Positions 51,402 through 60,507 of a stretch of DNA of 64,000 bases are shown here, piece by piece. The position numbers were made by a program, and so were the translations under genes. Source of the DNA: Collinsella phocaeensis (lineage in GTDB: Bacteria; Actinomycetota; Coriobacteriia; Coriobacteriales; Coriobacteriaceae); NCBI RefSeq assembly GCF_900119895.1, contig NZ_FQLR01000004.1:558001-622000 (forward strand), given 5' to 3'. The stretch's first letter is position 1. The number at the start of each line of letters is the position of its first letter. Below the pieces are notes generated by a model that worked only from the letters and a program-made list of their open reading frames with translations, was not told the DNA's origin and ran no database searches.

Positions 51402-53186
51402 CTACATCCTCGCAATCTGGGATGGGATCTGCTTGAACGCGACGCCCGCCGCCTCGAGCTGGTTGGGCGAGAGCGCGCACCGGTTCGCGTAGACCACGGT
51501 GGGCGACCCCTTGACGGGGAATCCCCTGAGCAGGTCGTAGTCGAGCACCGTCTCCTCGCCGGGGACGTACACGAGGTAGTAGGCTGCCTGAGCGTGCTCG
51601 CCGAGCAGCCACGGGCACTCCCCGGTGCGGTCGACGTACTCGGCGCGCGTCTCGGTGTGCCAGACGTAGCGGCGCACGGCATCGGCGGGCGCGTCCGCGT
51701 TGAGGGAGATCATCGGGGAGGCGGACCTGCTTGCGATCGGAGGCTCCTCCACGTCGAACAGAGCGGGGCCGAGCTCGTAGTAGGAGAAGCCCGAATCGAT
51801 GCCGGCCACGGCGTTCTTGCCCTCGCCGTAGCCGGAGATGACGCGGCGCACGCGCTCGGCGGTGACCGTGTCGGCGTAGTCGCTGAGCTCGATGAGGACG
51901 TACCGGCGGTTTCCGCCGTCTCCCTGGTTCAAGCGCATCGCGGCGTGGGCCGTCGTGCCCGATCCGGCGAAGGAGTCGAGGACGAGGGCGTCATCGCCCG
52001 CCGCGACCTGCAGGACGCGTTCAATAAAGCGCGTTGGTTTAGGCGTGTCGAACGGGGCCTTTCCGCCGAAAATCGCCTTGAGCTCCTTCTTCGCTTCGTC
52101 AGTGTGTCCGACCTCGGCGTGCGGCCAGAAGTTGGTGGGTAGGCGACCCCCGACGCTATCGAGGTAAGTCTTGCGTCGAATGCCACCTTTTCCATTACGG
52201 GTGAAGTAGAGTCTCGGCCACGGTCCAGTGTCCTGAACGTGTTGGGCGATGCGCCTGGATTCGTCAATCGGCTGGGCAAGCATGATCGCCTTCACGTCCG
52301 CGCGCACCTCGCCGCCCTGCAGCCCGCAGACCTCTGCCCTGCGCCCGGCGTCATCGATGTCGACGAGCTCGTAGGGACACCAGCCGTTCATGTATTCGAG
52401 CATCTGGTCCTGCTGATAGCGCCAACAGGAGCCGTTGTAAGGGTAGAGCAGCTCACCGGTGAATGGGTGCTGTATCGCGTAGACCATGCCCTGGTGCGTT
52501 GCGGCGCCGGGTGCGAATGCATCGCTGCTCGTCCAAGGCGTGATGTCGTTATCCGGGTTCTTGTACTTCGAATCCATCTCCGCGGTGCGAGGCAGCTTCC
52601 TTGGCTGCCATCCGGCCTGTTTCCCGTATGCGAGGAGATGCTCGACCTCAGCCGGGATTCCCTTGGAGTCGTTTCTCGTCGAGTAGGTCCGCTGCCAGGA
52701 TATGTCAGCGGCAAAGCAGGGGGCTCCGAAGATCTCGTCGCACATTATTTTGAGATTGGCATACTCGTTATCGTCGATGCTGATGAAGATCGCGCCGGTC
52801 GGCGCGAGCAGCTTGCGCAGGAGCTGGAGGCGCGGGTACATCATGCACAGCCATTTGTCGTGGCGGGAGAAGTCCTCGCCCTCCTTGCCCACGACCTGGC
52901 CGAGCCATTTCCTGATGCGCGGGTCGTTCACGTTGTCGTTGTAGACCCAGCCCTCGTTGCCGGTGTTGTACGGCGGATCGATGTAGATGCAGTCGACTTT
53001 CCCCTCGTACTCCGGCATCAGGGCTTTCAACGCCTCGAGGTTGTCGCCGTGGATGATCATGTTTCCGCAGTCGGAGCCGCGGCTGTCCAGCACGCCCTTC
53101 TCGGGTACCCGTTCGAGCACGCGGAAGGGGACGTCCCGGTGGTGGTTGGCGACCTTTTCCTTGCCCATCCAGTTCAATGTCGGCAT
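51402..53186 (-). CDS. Type III DNA methyltransferase subunit (Mod)
   Basis: I start at MPTLNWMGKEKVANHHRDVP (ATG 53186), the typical Mod opening, giving 594 residues. The adenine-methylase catalytic motif DPPYNTG is at 70-76 and the SAM site 'LDSFAGSGTTAHA' near 395-407, in beta-class order, with the variable target-recognition domain between. It methylates N6-adenine in an asymmetric site and guides Res. First gene of the minus-strand operon mod-res-abiH-(broken effector). Confidence 0.9.
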   Translation of the reverse strand: MPTLNWMGKEKVANHHRDVPFRVLERVPEKGVLDSRGSDCGNMIIHGDNLEALKALMPEYEGKVDCIYIDPPYNTGNEGWVYNDNVNDPRIRKWLGQVVGKEGEDFSRHDKWLCMMYPRLQLLRKLLAPTGAIFISIDDNEYANLKIMCDEIFGAPCFAADISWQRTYSTRNDSKGIPAEVEHLLAYGKQAGWQPRKLPRTAEMDSKYKNPDNDITPWTSSDAFAPGAATHQGMVYAIQHPFTGELLYPYNGSCWRYQQDQMLEYMNGWCPYELVDIDDAGRRAEVCGLQGGEVRADVKAIMLAQPIDESRRIAQHVQDTGPWPRLYFTRNGKGGIRRKTYLDSVGGRLPTNFWPHAEVGHTDEAKKELKAIFGGKAPFDTPKPTRFIERVLQVAAGDDALVLDSFAGSGTTAHAAMRLNQGDGGNRRYVLIELSDYADTVTAERVRRVISGYGEGKNAVAGIDSGFSYYELGPALFDVEEPPIASRSASPMISLNADAPADAVRRYVWHTETRAEYVDRTGECPWLLGEHAQAAYYLVYVPGEETVLDYDLLRGFPVKGSPTVVYANRCALSPNQLEAAGVAFKQIPSQIARM

Positions 53187-53508
53187 ATGCAGCACGTCCG
53201 TTCAAATCCGATTAGAGCCAGGATCAAGCATACCTGCGCTATCGGCGCGAGGAGTGCATCTGGGCCTTGCGGCGTTGCAGCAATTCTATCAAACGGAGCA
53301 TCAAACAAAGGATGCTGGGCTCTTGGAAGATTAATGAGGGACGTTAGCTCGCCGTCGTGTGTGCCCTGATTTCTCATTCGCTTTTGCCGTTATCCCGCAG
53401 TACGGCGCCGTCACGGGGCAATCACGGTTCCATTCGCCCGTGAGGACCGCTTCTGGTTTGGGCGCTACGAGACCATGGTGTCACCTGGACGAATTCGCCC
53501 TCTGTCCT
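53187..53508. other. Intergenic region between divergent mod and TacA
   Basis: No gene is supported. It should carry the promoter of the mod operon on the minus strand; no strong consensus is visible. Confidence 0.35.
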
Positions 53509-53539
53509 TATACTTGTACGTAGTAATTCCGTACACAAG
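53509..53539 (+). promoter_or_regulatory. Promoter/operator of the TacA/TacT pair
   Basis: TATACT (53509-53514) is a good -10. CTTGTACG (53513-53520) and CGTACACAAG (53530-53539) form a near-perfect inverted repeat overlapping it, a likely antitoxin-binding site. Confidence 0.5.
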
Positions 53540-53562
53540 CTACTCCGCAAGAGGAGGACGAC

Positions 53563-53835
53563 ATGGCAACGCCTGCTTTGGAAAAGCCTTGCAGGATGGA
53601 CCTGAGGCTCACGGGCTCCCAACGGGCCAGTTATGAGGAGGCGGCGGCTCTCAAGGGTCAGACGCTCACGCAGTGGTCGACCTCCAAGCTCGATGAGGCG
53701 GCGGCGGCAGATATAGAGGCCGCACGTCTTACGCGGCTCACGGGGCCAGCGTTCGAGGAGTTCTGCTCGATGCTCGACGCTCCGCTACCGGAGTCGACTC
53801 GCGAGCTTCTTGCCCGTGAGGAGATCTGGGTATGA
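53563..53835 (+). CDS. DUF1778/TacA-type antitoxin
   Basis: A 90-residue product. The ribbon-helix-helix part 'MDLRLTGSQRASYEEAAALK' and 'GQTLTQWSTSKLDEAAAADI' is characteristic of DUF1778 antitoxins. The C-terminal segment, ending 'PESTRELLAREEIWV', should block the toxin active site. ATG 53563 follows AAGAGGAGGAC. It overlaps the acetyltransferase toxin gene by four bases. Confidence 0.85.
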   Translation: MATPALEKPCRMDLRLTGSQRASYEEAAALKGQTLTQWSTSKLDEAAAADIEAARLTRLTGPAFEEFCSMLDAPLPESTRELLAREEIWV

Positions 53836-54308
53836 CGGCTAGCTTCTCCCGGCCCGTCCAGCTCGCGGCGGGGGAGGGTATAGAGGGCTTCCATTGCAGC
53901 GTCGAAATCGTTGACTCGTGGGCCACGCGCCATGCCGCAACCGCCCGCGCTCGGGGCACGGCCGTGGTTTACGTGTCGCGCTGCGCCGGGCGCGTGGTGG
54001 GCTTCTATACGCTGAGCACGCATTCTGTTATGCGGTCCGCCGTCGGTGGAGGATGGCTCGCCCGCAACGCCCCCTCCCAGGTCCCCGCCGTGCTTCTGGG
54101 GATGCTGGGCGTGGACGACGACTTCAAGGGCATGGGTCTTGGCGCCGCCCTTCTACGCGATGCAATCATCAACGCCTCCAAGGTGGCGGCGATTGCCAGC
54201 GCACGGGCGCTTGTGGTTGATCCCGCGGACGATTCGGCCGCGGCGTTCTATACCCGTTTCGGCTTCAGGCACATAGGCGAGTCGGGGCGCATGGCTATCA
54301 GGCTGTAG
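53832..54308 (+). CDS. GNAT-family acetyltransferase toxin (TacT-type)
   Basis: A 158-residue GNAT protein. Motif A 'LLGMLGVDDDFKGMGLGAAL' has the acetyl-CoA P-loop (K/R-G-x-G-L/G), and 'DDSAAAFYTRFGFRHI' provides the tyrosine usual in TacT toxins. These toxins acetylate aminoacyl-tRNA to stop translation. The overlapping ATGA start and the DUF1778 partner make the assignment firm. Confidence 0.87.
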   Translation: MTASFSRPVQLAAGEGIEGFHCSVEIVDSWATRHAATARARGTAVVYVSRCAGRVVGFYTLSTHSVMRSAVGGGWLARNAPSQVPAVLLGMLGVDDDFKGMGLGAALLRDAIINASKVAAIASARALVVDPADDSAAAFYTRFGFRHIGESGRMAIRL

Positions 54309-54381
54309 GTTGCACGCCGAATTGTGCAATAGCTATTGCACTCTAGACCGCGGTAGCCTTGCCCAAAGCTGGCAGACGGGT

Positions 54382-55559
54382 CTTTCGTCCTGAAAAATGT
54401 TGAACTCAACACTTTTACGTCGGCGAATCCTTAGAGCAAGTGCAACGACTGGCGGTGGTAGACCTCCCAGGGGCACTTCCACTTGAGACGCTTGCGTGGT
54501 CTCCGGTTGAGTGAATCGTATACCTCCCGCACCTCGCTGTCGCTGACATCGTCGAGGCTCTCGCCCTTCGGGAACCAGTCCCTGAGAAGGCCATTGGTGT
54601 TCTCGTTGGTGCCCCGCTCCCATGGATGGTGGGGATGGCAGAAGTAGACCGGCGCTCCCAGCGCCTCCTGGAGGCCCTCTGCATCCGAGAACTCCTTGCC
54701 CCTGTCGAGAGTGACGGTATGGACGGCCTCTCCCTCGAGCGCCCTCTCCGTGGCCTCGTTGACCTCGGCATGGGCCTTCCTGGCGGCCTTGCCGCCGACA
54801 AGGTATCCGCTCATCCTGTCGACCTGGGTGACGAGGCATGCACCGCCCTGCCTGCCGGCGACCGTATCGCCTTCCCAGTCGCCTGTCCGGCTCCTGGACG
54901 ATGCCTCTTCCGGCCTCTCGGAGATGTCATGGGTTATGCGCACCTTGCCCCTGCGCTCCTGGCTTCCCTTCCTGTGCCTGCGCTTTCCATGGTGCCTGAG
55001 CAGCCTTGCGGCCTTCCTGTGCCCCGGAAGCCCGCAGTCCAGGGATCCCGACTCCACGGCACGGTAGATGGCGGAATCGCTCACGGCGAGGTCGGGCCGC
55101 TCCTCCGAGATGCGGCCCGATATCTCCTCCGGGGACCAGTGCTCGTCCCGCATGAGCCTCACGACCAGCGAGCGCCTCTCGGGCTCGTCCATGGGCCTGG
55201 GGCGCCTGCAGCGCAGCCTCCTCCTGCCCGCCTTCCTCTGTGCCGTAGACGCGCGGTAGCGGCGCCCTGCAGGGCCCTGCCAGCCGTTCCGCCTGATCTC
55301 GCGGGATATGGTCGACTTGTCCCTGTGGAGCTCCCTCGCTATCTGGCTGACCCCCTCATGGCCCTTCCAGCGGACCATGATGTCCTCGCGCTCCGCGATG
55401 CTAAGATGGCTGTAGCCGTCCATGGTGCCTCCAATGATGCATGTCTCCGCAAGCATCATCATGGGTCGTGCCTGGGCGGCTACCTCGTAATATCCTGTTG
55501 CACTCGGAGTGAGGATTCGCCTCTTAAAAATGTGAAGTCCAACATTTTAAAGGACGAAA
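54382..55559 (-). mobile_element. IS30-family element
   Basis: The ends share CTTTCGTCCT/AGGACGAAA flanks, AAAATGTTG and GGCGAATCC in inverted orientation: 54382-54430 against 55511-55559. These form an imperfect terminal repeat of about 45 bases. One transposase gene lies inside. Outer limits are set by the last visible symmetry and could be off by a few bases; no target duplication could be fixed. Confidence 0.75.
54431..55423 (-). CDS. IS30-family transposase
   Basis: ATG 55423 (MDGYSHLSIAEREDIMVRWK) gives 330 residues. The N-terminal helix-turn-helix 'GVSQIARELHRDKSTISREI' is typical. The DDE core has D in 'GDWEGDTV', D in 'TLDRGKEFSD' and E in 'ERGTNENTNGLLRDWFPKG'. The gene is intact. 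Confidence 0.92.
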   Translation of the reverse strand: MDGYSHLSIAEREDIMVRWKGHEGVSQIARELHRDKSTISREIRRNGWQGPAGRRYRASTAQRKAGRRRLRCRRPRPMDEPERRSLVVRLMRDEHWSPEEISGRISEERPDLAVSDSAIYRAVESGSLDCGLPGHRKAARLLRHHGKRRHRKGSQERRGKVRITHDISERPEEASSRSRTGDWEGDTVAGRQGGACLVTQVDRMSGYLVGGKAARKAHAEVNEATERALEGEAVHTVTLDRGKEFSDAEGLQEALGAPVYFCHPHHPWERGTNENTNGLLRDWFPKGESLDDVSDSEVREVYDSLNRRPRKRLKWKCPWEVYHRQSLHLL

Positions 55560-55644
55560 CCTGCAGGCGGACGTTGCCGGCGGCATGTCACGAGGCTCCC
55601 GAATCGCGTATCATTGCGGGCGAACAAGCGATAAGGAGAACCCC

Positions 55645-56700
55645 ATGAAAGCCCTGGTACACGACGGCAACGGACATATCGCGCTCGAGGATCGCCCGGA
55701 GCCGCAGCTGCAATCTCCAACCGACGCCATCGTCCGCGTCACACGCTCGACCATCTGCACGAGCGACCTGCACATCATCCACGGTGCCGTGCCGCGCGCC
55801 ACGCCCGACACGGTGCTCGGCCACGAGTTCGTGGGCGTCGTCGAGCAGGTGGGGGAGGGCGTGCGCGTCCTCCATCCCGGCGATCGCGTGGCCGTGAGCT
55901 GCGAGACCTTCTGCGGCGAGTGCTTCTACTGCGAGCGCGGCTGGGTGAACAACTGCATCGAGGGCGGTTGGGAGCTCGGCTGCTGCGCGGACGGCTGCCA
56001 GGCGGAGCTCGTCCGCGTTCCCCAGGCGGACCGCACCTGCGCGCCCATCCCCGCGGACGTGACCGACGAGGACGCCCTCTTTCTGGGTGACATAGTGGCC
56101 ACGGGCCACTGGGGCGCCCAGATCGCCCAGATCGAGCCCGGCTCCACGGTCGCCGTGATCGGCGCCGGACCGGTCGGCCTCACCACCATGATGTGCGCCC
56201 GTCTGCACAACCCCGCCCGCATCATCGCGATCGACATCGACCCGCAACGCCTCTCCCTCGCCCGCGAGCGCGGCTTGGCAGACGCTGCGATCAACGCCCG
56301 CGATATGGACCTTGCCGCCGTCGAGGCCGCCGTGCGCGAGCTCTCTCACAATCGCGGTGCCGACAGCGTGATCGAGGCCGCCGGCGGCTCCAACACCTTC
56401 GAGATGGCCTGGCGCATCGCCCGGCCGCACGGCGTGGTGGTGCTCTCCGCCATGTACGAGGGCCCGCAGACGCTGCCACTGCACCAGATGTACGGCAAGA
56501 ACCTCGTCTTCAAAACCGGCGGCGTGGACGCCTGCAACATGGGCGAGACCATGCGCCTGGTGCAGGAGGGGCGCATCGATACGAGCTGCCTCATCTCGGG
56601 CCGCTATCCGCTCAACGACATCGTGGAGGCCTACCGCGCGTTCGAGGCCCACGAGGACGGCTGCCTCAAGCTCGTCATCACGCCCTGGGAGGACCGCTAG
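55645..56700 (+). CDS. Zinc-dependent alcohol dehydrogenase family protein
   Basis: ATG 55645 follows AAGGAG and gives 351 residues. Catalytic zinc motif 'CTSDLH' (Cys38 region) and 'GHEFVGVVEQVGEG'; structural-zinc cysteines 'CGECFYCERGWVNNC'; nucleotide site 'VAVIGAGPVGLTT'; 'VIEAAGG' beyond. It most resembles NAD(P)-dependent secondary alcohol or polyol dehydrogenases. Its stop lies 80 bases from the convergent LacI-ribokinase gene. The substrate is not evident. Confidence 0.85.
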   Translation: MKALVHDGNGHIALEDRPEPQLQSPTDAIVRVTRSTICTSDLHIIHGAVPRATPDTVLGHEFVGVVEQVGEGVRVLHPGDRVAVSCETFCGECFYCERGWVNNCIEGGWELGCCADGCQAELVRVPQADRTCAPIPADVTDEDALFLGDIVATGHWGAQIAQIEPGSTVAVIGAGPVGLTTMMCARLHNPARIIAIDIDPQRLSLARERGLADAAINARDMDLAAVEAAVRELSHNRGADSVIEAAGGSNTFEMAWRIARPHGVVVLSAMYEGPQTLPLHQMYGKNLVFKTGGVDACNMGETMRLVQEGRIDTSCLISGRYPLNDIVEAYRAFEAHEDGCLKLVITPWEDR

Positions 56701-56781
56701 TGGAAGTGGGTCTGCGGAAAGGCGCCCGCTGCGCGGACGGGCACGGATCGACAGCGGCGATGACGCCGCCCTCCCTCCGCG

Positions 56782-58647
56782 CTACGCGTTCGCGCACTCC
56801 AGGCCGAAGCGGTCGATGAGCGCCTGCGCAACTCCCTGGCGAGTGGTGCTGTAGCCCGCCGCGTAGTTGGCGAGCTCGATGGCGCGCACCAGGTTGTCGC
56901 CAGACATGAGGCGCGCCGCAAGCGCGCTGATGAAAGCGTCGCTCGCACCGGTCGTGTCGACGGCATCGAAGTCGGCGGCGGGGAAGTGGCGGCGGAGCTC
57001 TGGGCTGTGCAGGTAGCATCCGCCCGCACCGAGCGTGACGATCACGGTGCCACCGCATCGCTCGGCGAGCTGGGCCGCTCGCTCTTCGATCGTGCCTGGC
57101 CCGGGGACTATGGTGTTTAGCTCGGGCAGGTTGGGAACGAGGATGTCCACTCTCTGCAGGATCTCGTCAGGCAGCACGTCGCATGCCGCCGGCTTGAGGA
57201 TCGTCTTCGCGCCGTGGTGCCGGGCAGTGCGGAGCGCTGCGAGCACGGCGTCGAGGGGGATTTCAGTTTGGACGAGGCAGTACTGGGCGCCTTCGAACAG
57301 CTGCTCGCGTGCGGCGAGGTCGTCTGCACTGAGAAAGGCGTTCGCGCCGGACAGGACGGTGATCATGGACTGGCCCTCGGGATCTACGAAGATGTATGCC
57401 TTGCCGGTCTCCACATCCGCCTTGCGGTACACGCCGGTGGTGTCGACCTCCCAGTGCTCGAGCGTTCGATACACGACATCGGAAGAGGCGTCCGCGCCGA
57501 CATCTCCGACGAGGGCGACGCGGTGGCCGAGCTTTGCGAGCCCAGCTGCCTGGTTCGTGCCTTTGCCGCCGGGGTAGACGAGGGAGCGGTCGGTGGTGAC
57601 CGTCTTGCCCTCGTCGGGGAGCGTCGGGACGGAGAGGCGCGTGTCGATGTTGATGCTCCCGACGACGACGGCGTGCTTCGACCGGCTGGTCGGCGGATTG
57701 CCGAGGGAGTTCGTGTTGTTCAGCTTCAGTCCATCGAAATGGTCACCGGCTGCGGGCTTCCCGGTCATCTTTCCGATGAGGCGCTCGCATGCGAGGCGCC
57801 CGAAATCGGAATTTTTGATCGTGTAGGTCGAGATGGCGTCGCCGGGGTCGTCGATCCAGGAGGTGCCAGAGTCGTTGCGCAGGGAGACGATGGAGACGTC
57901 ATCGGGCGTATGGTAGTGCAGCGTCGCCAGGCGCTCGTGAAGCTTCTTGGCCATTTGGTAATGCGAGCAGACAATGCCCGTGAGCTCGCCGCTGCCGATC
58001 TTGCCAAGAAGGTCGGCGCTGACCTCTGTGTGGATGAGCGATTCGGTGAACGCCATGCCGTGTTCGAAGAGGCAGCGCTTGAACCCCTGGATGAAATCGG
58101 GCGTGCGTCGTCCTTCGGTTACAAGGCAGCCGATGCGGCAGTGATCGCGCCCGATGAGTTCGGCGGTGATCTCGTACGTCGCCTTTTCGTAGGGGATCAA
58201 CAGGGAGAGGTCGCCCCCGTTTGCCCCGATGGTCACGACCTTCGCGCCCGATGCGTCGAGGATACCCCGGTATGAGAGGCTTTCCCCATTGACCGGTTCC
58301 CAGATCACGCCGGCGGCACCCGTGCTCTTGAGGGCTTCGAGGTTCTTGCGCTCTTGTTCGAGATCGAGGTTGCTGTTGAGGACGAGGGGGGCATAGCCGG
58401 CTCGCTGGGCGACGTTGAGGATGCCGTCGAGGGTGGAGTCTAGGGAGATGGGCGAGCGAAATACGACGCCGATGAGCCAGTCTTTGGTGGCGCGCGATCG
58501 TGAATAAGGCGAGTAGTGGTACTCGCGGACGATCTTGAGCACGCGCTCCCGTGTGGCGTCGCTGATGCTGCTGTCTTTATGGTTTATGACTTTCGAAACC
58601 GTGGAGGGGGATACCCCGGCGAGTTTGGCGATATCGCTGATATCCAT
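56782..58647 (-). CDS. LacI-family repressor fused to a PfkB (ribokinase-like) sugar kinase
   Basis: A 621-residue fusion. Residues 2-22 are the LacI headpiece 'DISDIAKLAGVSPSTVSKVI'. A periplasmic-binding-like sensor domain runs to about 310. From about 325 a ribokinase domain begins: 'VVVGSINIDTRLSVPTLPDE', 'PGGKGTNQAAGLAKLG' (substrate) and 'DTTGASDAFISALAA' (catalytic Asp, with Ser in place of the usual Gly of GAGD). It is divergent from the ECF/nucleoside operon and probably represses it while phosphorylating ribose or a related sugar. The junction is in frame with no internal stop. Confidence 0.88.
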   Translation of the reverse strand: MDISDIAKLAGVSPSTVSKVINHKDSSISDATRERVLKIVREYHYSPYSRSRATKDWLIGVVFRSPISLDSTLDGILNVAQRAGYAPLVLNSNLDLEQERKNLEALKSTGAAGVIWEPVNGESLSYRGILDASGAKVVTIGANGGDLSLLIPYEKATYEITAELIGRDHCRIGCLVTEGRRTPDFIQGFKRCLFEHGMAFTESLIHTEVSADLLGKIGSGELTGIVCSHYQMAKKLHERLATLHYHTPDDVSIVSLRNDSGTSWIDDPGDAISTYTIKNSDFGRLACERLIGKMTGKPAAGDHFDGLKLNNTNSLGNPPTSRSKHAVVVGSINIDTRLSVPTLPDEGKTVTTDRSLVYPGGKGTNQAAGLAKLGHRVALVGDVGADASSDVVYRTLEHWEVDTTGVYRKADVETGKAYIFVDPEGQSMITVLSGANAFLSADDLAAREQLFEGAQYCLVQTEIPLDAVLAALRTARHHGAKTILKPAACDVLPDEILQRVDILVPNLPELNTIVPGPGTIEERAAQLAERCGGTVIVTLGAGGCYLHSPELRRHFPAADFDAVDTTGASDAFISALAARLMSGDNLVRAIELANYAAGYSTTRQGVAQALIDRFGLECANA

Positions 58648-58781
58648 CTGGTCTCCTCGTGCGGTGCTGGCGTGTTAGGTGCGTCCTATAGTACCCAACC
58701 ATATCCGGAATCCGCTTACGGGCAAAGACTGACCGTTTGCCGACGGTTTGCGGCAACTGTTTAGCCAGTGTTAATATTCGC

Positions 58782-58814
58782 TTAGGAAAACGAATTAGGA
58801 AAATACTTTCCTAA
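58782..58814. promoter_or_regulatory. LacI-type operator upstream of the ECF operon
   Basis: TTAGGAAAATACTTTCCTAA (58795-58814) is an inverted repeat with 8-bp arms; a further half-site TTAGGAAAACG lies at 58782-58792. It is between the divergent LacI-PfkB and ECF genes, about 50 bases before the latter. Confidence 0.65.
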
Positions 58815-58865
58815 CGAAACGCATACGACTTGCATACGGTAGGGCAACCTTGAGAGGAGAACATC

Positions 58866-59591
58866 GTGTCGGAAAAGGCCTCCTTTGCGCAGAAGCTCAA
58901 AGATCAGTTTTCGACTAAGTCCCTCGTGCTCATTCCCATCGCGGTGGGCATCAACCTCATCGGTGGAACGCTGTGCTCCATGCTCAAGCTCCCCTTGTTT
59001 CTGGACACTATCGGCACCCTTGTCGTCGCCTGCCTGTCCGGCCCCTGGGTCGCTGCGCTCACCGGCCTCCTGACCAACGTCTTCTTGGCCATCGTCGCCA
59101 ACCCGGTCAACTTCCCGTACGCCATCGTGAGCGTGCTCGTCGGCCTCACCGCCGGCTACATGGCTCGCGCGGGCTTCTTCAACAAGAAGTCCGGCATCGT
59201 TGCCGTCTGGCTCGCCGTCACGCTGGTCAACGCGGTTTCTGCCTCCCTTATCACTTCCTTCGTCTTTGGCGGCGCGACCGGTATCAACGGCACGTCAGTC
59301 GTCACCGCGGCGTTCGTTGTCGCCCTGCAGGACGTGCTGCTTTCGGTGTTCTCCTCTGCGATTCTCGAGAACCTGCTCGACAAGGGCATCTCGGTTCTCA
59401 TCGCTTACACCATCTGGCGCAAGATCCCGCGCCGCCTCGTGAGCCAGTACGCGATGGCCGGCATCGCCGATGGCGAGGCCCCCGTGGGCCCTGGCCGCGA
59501 TGAGCTCGACGACAAACTCGAGGACGATGATCTCGATTTCGACGACGAGGATGAGGATCTCGACCTCGGTTTCGACGACGAGGACCTTTAG
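58866..59591 (+). CDS. ECF transporter S component
   Basis: GTG 58866 follows GAGAGGAGAAC; 241 residues. Six hydrophobic segments lie between about 18 and 185, with 'NLIGGTLCSMLKLPLFLDTI' and 'GPWVAALTGLLTNVFLAIVA', the usual S-component pattern. The final 35 residues are almost all Asp, Glu and Leu, an unusual acidic tail. With T and A components downstream and a nucleoside hydrolase in the cluster, the substrate is probably a nucleoside, nucleobase or ribose-like compound. Confidence 0.78.
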   Translation: MSEKASFAQKLKDQFSTKSLVLIPIAVGINLIGGTLCSMLKLPLFLDTIGTLVVACLSGPWVAALTGLLTNVFLAIVANPVNFPYAIVSVLVGLTAGYMARAGFFNKKSGIVAVWLAVTLVNAVSASLITSFVFGGATGINGTSVVTAAFVVALQDVLLSVFSSAILENLLDKGISVLIAYTIWRKIPRRLVSQYAMAGIADGEAPVGPGRDELDDKLEDDDLDFDDEDEDLDLGFDDEDL

Positions 59592-59614
59592 CGCGTCCCG
59601 TGCCACCCCCTTTG

Positions 59615-59638
59615 GCGGAGGGGCGAGAGCCCCTCCGC
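59615..59638 (+). terminator. Hairpin between S and T component genes
   Basis: GCGGAGGGGC (59615-59624) pairs perfectly with GCCCCTCCGC (59629-59638) around GAGA. Only TTGT follows, so it probably reduces rather than stops transcription, giving more S component than transport module. Confidence 0.6.
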
Positions 59639-59694
59639 TTGTATCAGGCAGACCGCATCGTAGATGCATCGACAAGAGGAGAAGGGAGAGCAGG

Positions 59695-60495
59695 ATGTCA
59701 CAGCGTCCCGTCGCCGATGATACCGCCCGCGACGCCTGGCTCGTCGCCCTCAATCCGACCGCCAAGGTAGCCAGCGTGCTCGTGCTCGGCCTGGCATCCA
59801 TCGTGTTTCCTAGCCCGATCCTCGGCGCGCTCATCGTCGTCGCCCTGTTCGCCCTCGCTGCCGCCATGGGATACTTCAGGCCGTTCGCAAAGTTGATGAT
59901 CGGCTTCGGCATCCCGGTGACCTTGATGCTCTTGCTTATCCAGGGCTGCTACAGCCCGCAGAACGTGACCGTGATCGCCGATCTTGGCTTTGCCCGACTC
60001 GGGCTCGAGGGCACATTGTACGCCCTCTCCACGGTCGTTACGCTCCTGACCTTCCTCGGCGGCTTCTACCTCATGAACCGCACGACCTACACCGGCGAGC
60101 TCGTCGCCGACCTTACCGAGCGCGGCCTGCCGCCCAAGGCCGGCTACCTCGTGCTCGCGAGTTTGAACGTGGTTCCCCAGATGAAGCGCCGCATGGCGAC
60201 CATCCAGGAGGCCCAGGTCGCCCGCGGCCTGGACATGGGCGGCGACATCATCTCCCGCGTCCGCGCCACCGTGCCGCTGCTCGGCCCCGTGGTCATGTCC
60301 TCGCTCGCCGACGCCGAGGAGCGCTCGATGATGCTGGAGACCCATGGTTTCCATCTCAACGAGCGCGCCCACACCAGCTACGTCGTCGTCCGCCATGCGA
60401 CGGCCGACAAGCCGCTGGTCATCGCGAGCGCCGTCGTCCTGGTACTTTCCGTCGCCGCCCGCATCGCGAGCGTTGCCGGCGTGCTGCCACTGTAA
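59695..60495 (+). CDS. ecfT: ECF transporter T component (EcfT)
   Basis: ATG 59695 after GAAGGGAGAG gives 266 residues; the longer upstream frame is out of context. Five or six membrane helices, and the coupling motif 'AQVARGLDMGGDI' (A-R-G) that docks on the ATPases, followed by 'VPLLGPVVMSSLADAEERSM' with a second Ala-rich coupling helix. It links the S component to the two ATPases. Confidence 0.83.
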   Translation: MSQRPVADDTARDAWLVALNPTAKVASVLVLGLASIVFPSPILGALIVVALFALAAAMGYFRPFAKLMIGFGIPVTLMLLLIQGCYSPQNVTVIADLGFARLGLEGTLYALSTVVTLLTFLGGFYLMNRTTYTGELVADLTERGLPPKAGYLVLASLNVVPQMKRRMATIQEAQVARGLDMGGDIISRVRATVPLLGPVVMSSLADAEERSMMLETHGFHLNERAHTSYVVVRHATADKPLVIASAVVLVLSVAARIASVAGVLPL

Positions 60496-60507
60496 GGGGG
60501 TTTGCTC

